Below the pieces are notes generated by a model. It did no database searches and was not told the DNA's origin. It worked only from the letters and a program-made list of their open reading frames with translations. From contig OY720455.1 in NCBI GenBank assembly GCA_963082715.1, forward strand, positions 63,791,765-63,855,764: DNA of 64,000 nucleotides, read 5' to 3'. Both the position numbers and the translations under genes were made by a program. How positions within the stretch are numbered: position 1 is the stretch's first letter; each line of letters begins with the position of its first letter. The stretch comes from Harpalus rubripes (lineage: Eukaryota; Arthropoda; Insecta; Coleoptera; Carabidae). Positions 61,853 through 64,000 of this stretch are shown here, in pieces.

Positions 61853-63895
61853 CAGGTGTAAATGAAATAAGTGCATTAAATTTAACCAGTAATGTAACTC
61901 GATGAGAGCAACAATATTTCTTAATAACTTTTTTTCTAAGTCTTTTAGATTTTGAGTTTAAATTCTTTAAAGATTTGCTGCATATTTCGTTACCCACTAA
62001 TGGAGAACAAATGGCAGCTGCCATTCAAGTGGGATACAAACAGCTCAAAAATTGTCGGTTATCGGTTACACTTACAGTCACAGTAATTAATAAACGAATC
62101 AAGGGAAATAACATTATTATTAATTAATACGTAATAATACAATTTTTAAAATAAATAAATTTACATACATACATACATAAAATCACGCATTTCCCACTAA
62201 GGCCCACTTTTACAATTGATGGATAAACTATGGTATAGCTATCGGAGGTATAACTTTATCCTAGCAATTATACCTTCGTTAAACAAGATTGTTTTTTACA
62301 ATGCATTTTTATCTGTCAGATAGTTATACCAGGAATTACGTTAAATCACTCTAGGTTGGTATTGGCACAATAAAATTATCTTCTTGTTAGACTATTTTTC
62401 TTCAATATTGTTATTATTTCTATCTTCTAATTTGCATGTTTCACGATGTTAGATGATATAAATGTTATTTTTGATTCTTCAGTGATGATGAAATACTTGA
62501 TTGACATCTGTCAAACGTATAAATAACAAAACATCATTTGTGTTTACGTGGTATCCATAAGAACCAGGGATAAAGTTATCAAAAGGTTTATACGACCGAT
62601 TTCCATGGGATAAAAAATACTGGTGTTTATTCTATCTGAGGTGTATCCGAGGTTTGTAAAATACAATTTCCAATTTTATACCTGGTATAGCGTTATACGA
62701 GGTTTATCTAATGATTGTAAAAGTGGCCCTTAGTGGGTTAGCACAAACCCGAAAGAATAACAATAACATCATCCAAAAAATAATCAGTCTCTCTTTCAAC
62801 AACATTCGTACTAACCTGACATCATATGTACAACATATATTCCTCACTCTTAACATATTAAAGTGACCGATTTTCGGTAGCGAAATACCGCAACCGGACC
62901 ACAATAATAGTTACGAAACAATCAATAAATAATAAATAAATTTAAATTTTGGATAATAAAATTATAAAGTTGTGTATTAAAACAGGCTTTTAATTACCTG
63001 TGAATAGTGTGAATATAGCAACTAGAGCAAGAGCAAAAGCATAGTTATTAGGTTATGAGATAGTTATTTATCGTCGACAAATCATAATAGTTTAAATTCG
63101 TTATTTAAAAAATGTAAGTACAAACTTTTGTCCATTTAAAAGAGGTACATGAGTACCAATAATTAGTCGTCCATTTATTGTTCCCCAAATATTTTTTAAT
63201 GAAAATTTTTACAGCAATTTCGTCTGTCGAGATGTGTATTGTGCATAATAAATACACCTTCCCAAGTAAATTCAGTCTCATGAATGAACATTATGAGCCA
63301 TTCCCAAAATTGAAGTCTGTTATGTGCTGAAAACATTGAACTTTTTGCACATGGCATGGATACAACTGTTGCTTTTTTAAAAATTGTCATATGTGATACT
63401 CCGTATTGTGATAAAGATGTACAAGATTAACAAATGTGCGAATATTAAGAACAGAATGATTTGGTGATGATTTGGAAACGCTCCGTGTAAATGCGTTGGC
63501 AACTCCATGACACTGTCTTTATGTCAACCGTGATGTCAAGTAAAATGTAGTACAGATACGAGTAAAAAATAAATAAATAAACCATAGGTAAGTAATTACA
63601 ATGTCTGTGTACTCGCATTTTTACAGAATTTTACCTTATAAACAAGTTTATTACTAATGTCAAAATTTAATTGCAACAATTGACAGGACTGTCAATTGCT
63701 AAAACAAAATTTGTCATAGCTATTGCTACTGCATTCAATTATCACAAAAATATTTGGAACGACTCGTCAATTTACGGGGTAGTAAAAATGCTAAAAAAAT
63801 ATACGATTTCGAGAAAAAGTTATTAAGAAATATTGTTGCTCTCGATGAGTTATATTACTTGTTAAATTTAATGCACTTATTTCATTTACACCCTG
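61853..63895 (+). mobile_element. Mariner-like relic, CAGG(G)TGTAAATG ends, with a nested MITE
   Basis: CAGGTGTAAATGAAATAAGT, GCATTAAATTTAACCAGTA is matched by TTAAATTTAATGCACTTATT, TCATTTACACCCTG. Same family as 32608-33897, in the opposite orientation and longer because of a MITE (62194-62737). The minus strand at 63196-63390 keeps a decayed transposase stretch (FIHETEFTWEGVFIMHNTH). It starts 27 bp after the PWWP exon. Confidence 0.65.
62194..62737. mobile_element. Nested MITE with CCCACTAAGGCCCACTTTTA ends
   Basis: CCCACTAAGGCCCACTTTTA, CAATTGATGGATAAAC is matched by GTTTATCTAATGATTGTAAA, AGTGGCCCTTAGTGGG. About 544 bp, AT-rich, non-coding, with repeated inverted GGTATAACTTTAT-like blocks inside. 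Confidence 0.8.
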
Positions 63896-64000
63896 TATAT
63901 AAAACTGATGACCTCCCGCCAATTCCATGTTTATAATAGCTATGAGCTCTTCTGGTTGAAAATCAATGAATTTGGGTTTTAAGGACTATTATAAGTCCAT
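63896..64000. repeat. Start of another dispersed repeat 1 copy at the window edge
   Basis: GACCTCCCGCCAATTCCATG matches the left end of the copy at 13617. Cut by the window. Confidence 0.45.

Noticed and set aside
63900..63930. CTGATGA as a second hammerhead core
   Set aside because: No GAAA partner or stem II follows at the right distance.

Overview
This window is AT-rich, intron-rich and packed with transposon debris. It looks like insect nuclear DNA, probably from a beetle, although the sequence does not fix the species. The insect reading rests on mariner, CR1/Jockey-type and gypsy-type remnants, foldback elements ending in CAGGGTG, a hammerhead-ribozyme retroelement tail, and three conserved animal genes split by long repeat-filled introns.

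Three host genes could be assembled exon by exon with consistent splice phases. (1) A plus-strand gene with nine coding exons (5,995-37,834; 1,185 codons) encodes a PEAK1/PRAG1-family pseudokinase scaffold. Its last exon lies in a 3,873-bp tandem duplication, so a second, almost identical terminal exon sits at 41,302-41,707. (2) A minus-strand five-exon gene (51,189-44,981; 323 aa) is a complete sideroflexin of the SFXN1/3 type, a mitochondrial serine transporter. (3) A plus-strand PWWP2A/B-type chromatin gene starts at 52,270, head-to-head with the sideroflexin gene. It runs through the PWWP-domain exon ending at 61,826 and continues past the window edge.

Repeats fill most of the rest. 1-8.5 kb holds dispersed repeats, a SINE, an element with inverted termini that carries a 28S rRNA fragment, a large palindrome and an LTR-like block. 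8.9-10.3 kb holds foldback elements with a nested element. 11.5-17.4 kb holds copies of the most common dispersed repeat, one with ~140-bp internal tandem repeats. 19.5-20.8 kb is a MITE cluster and 22-24.4 kb holds two more elements, one nested. 25.5-26.0 kb is a solo LTR with a target-site duplication. 26.2-27.9 kb is another MITE cluster. A hammerhead ribozyme lies near 29.75 kb. 31.4-34.7 kb is a LINE interrupted by a mariner-like relic and a satellite monomer. 35.4-37.1 kb is a ~180-bp satellite array. 36.3-44.06 kb is the tandem duplication. 46.1-47.6 kb is a THAP-containing relic. 49.2-49.9 and 56.9-57.9 kb are large foldbacks, and 59.7-61.0 kb is a mariner with a broken transposase.

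The three genes share no pathway. The only functional link visible in the layout is the ~1.1-kb region between the sideroflexin and PWWP2 start codons, which must hold both promoters. The observations most worth following up are the rDNA-bearing inverted-repeat element, the hammerhead ribozyme, the recent terminal-exon duplication, and the satellite monomer inserted in a LINE.
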